DNA of 32,164 nt from Verrucomicrobiota bacterium (lineage in GTDB: Bacteria; Verrucomicrobiota; Verrucomicrobiia; Limisphaerales; UBA9464), in the NCBI GenBank assembly GCA_025360495.1, contig JANYCC010000040.1, positions 1 to 32,164 of the forward strand. Reading direction: 5' to 3'. Every line of letters starts with the position of its first letter. Within the stretch, counting starts at the first letter, position 1. The position numbers and the translations under genes were made by a program. Shown here one piece after another: positions 32,093-32,164 of this stretch. The notes under the pieces were generated by a model. The model did not search any database. It saw only the letters and a list, made by a program, of their open reading frames with translations, and was not told the DNA's origin.

Positions 32093-32164
32093 GTAGCCGA
32101 CGATTGTAGCCGACGAGGTACGAGGCGGACTCCCGACGGGCCAAGGCGGGCTCCGCCTCGTACC
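32093..32164. repeat. GTAGCCGACG-type dispersed repeat at right edge
   Basis: GTAGCCGACGATT is followed by GTAGCCGACGAGGTACGAGG, a spacer, and CTCCGCCTCGTACC, complementary to the GGTACGAGGCGGA of the left part. It is the same family as 4628-4727 and 7734-7859 and continues past the window end. Confidence 0.75.

Overview
The window is GC-rich, gene-dense bacterial chromosome. It most likely comes from a Verrucomicrobiota genome of the Limisphaerales/Pedosphaera type. This is an inference from secreted proteins ending in a short 'YFRLV/FYRA' C-terminal segment, a secreted YCF48-type propeller, LpxR, two rhomboids, PQQ-like propellers, and intergenic spaces full of short-unit tandem repeats. 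No rRNA, tRNA, CRISPR array, phage or intact transposase was seen.

Layout. 1-3071: c-type cytochrome, M3 oligoendopeptidase and rhomboid protease (the last two overlap by ATGA). 3072-7860: an accessory, rearranged block. It holds three related C-terminal tails (one decayed, one full gene, one internally deleted gene), a large secreted YCF48-type double propeller, a 19-bp-armed inverted-repeat element, and a degenerate duplicate of the 3' end of ftsK lying about 3.1 kb from the real one. 7856-12890: divergent ftsK and der, the latter with an unusual basic repeat tail of about 195 residues. 12941-17503: second rhomboid, LpxR-like lipid A deacylase, class I aldolase (DhnA/LsrF type), YqgE, and a nucleoside-phosphorylase-like protein. 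17972-22465: secreted PQQ-like propeller, Tat-exported metallophosphoesterase, and an operon of a deoxyhypusine-synthase-like protein with a PfkB sugar kinase. 22537-25106: pabB-pabC (ATGA overlap) followed by a truncated four-helix-bundle gene boxed in by heptanucleotide repeats. 25363-28096: fatty-acid desaturase and TolC-like outer membrane protein. 28106-32039: minus-strand run VOC enzyme (frameshifted) - folP - cdaA - cdaR-like - glmM. This joins folate synthesis to the conserved c-di-AMP/cell-wall module.

The most distinctive signal is not a gene. Most intergenic spaces longer than about 100 bp hold arrays of 7-nt (sometimes 8- or 9-nt) units. Most are arranged as an imperfect head-to-head snap-back. 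The unit differs from site to site, for example CTCCGAW, AGATCGG, ATGTCTA, CGTCATT, ATTGNNN, and an octamer like TCAGAGCC. Several arrays run into neighbouring genes and supply their start or stop codons. The best candidate for an undescribed system is the ATGTCTA/ATGACGA heptad pair flanking the shortened four-helix-bundle gene (22476-22835). The second is the duplicated block carrying the YCF48 gene (about 4320-7967).
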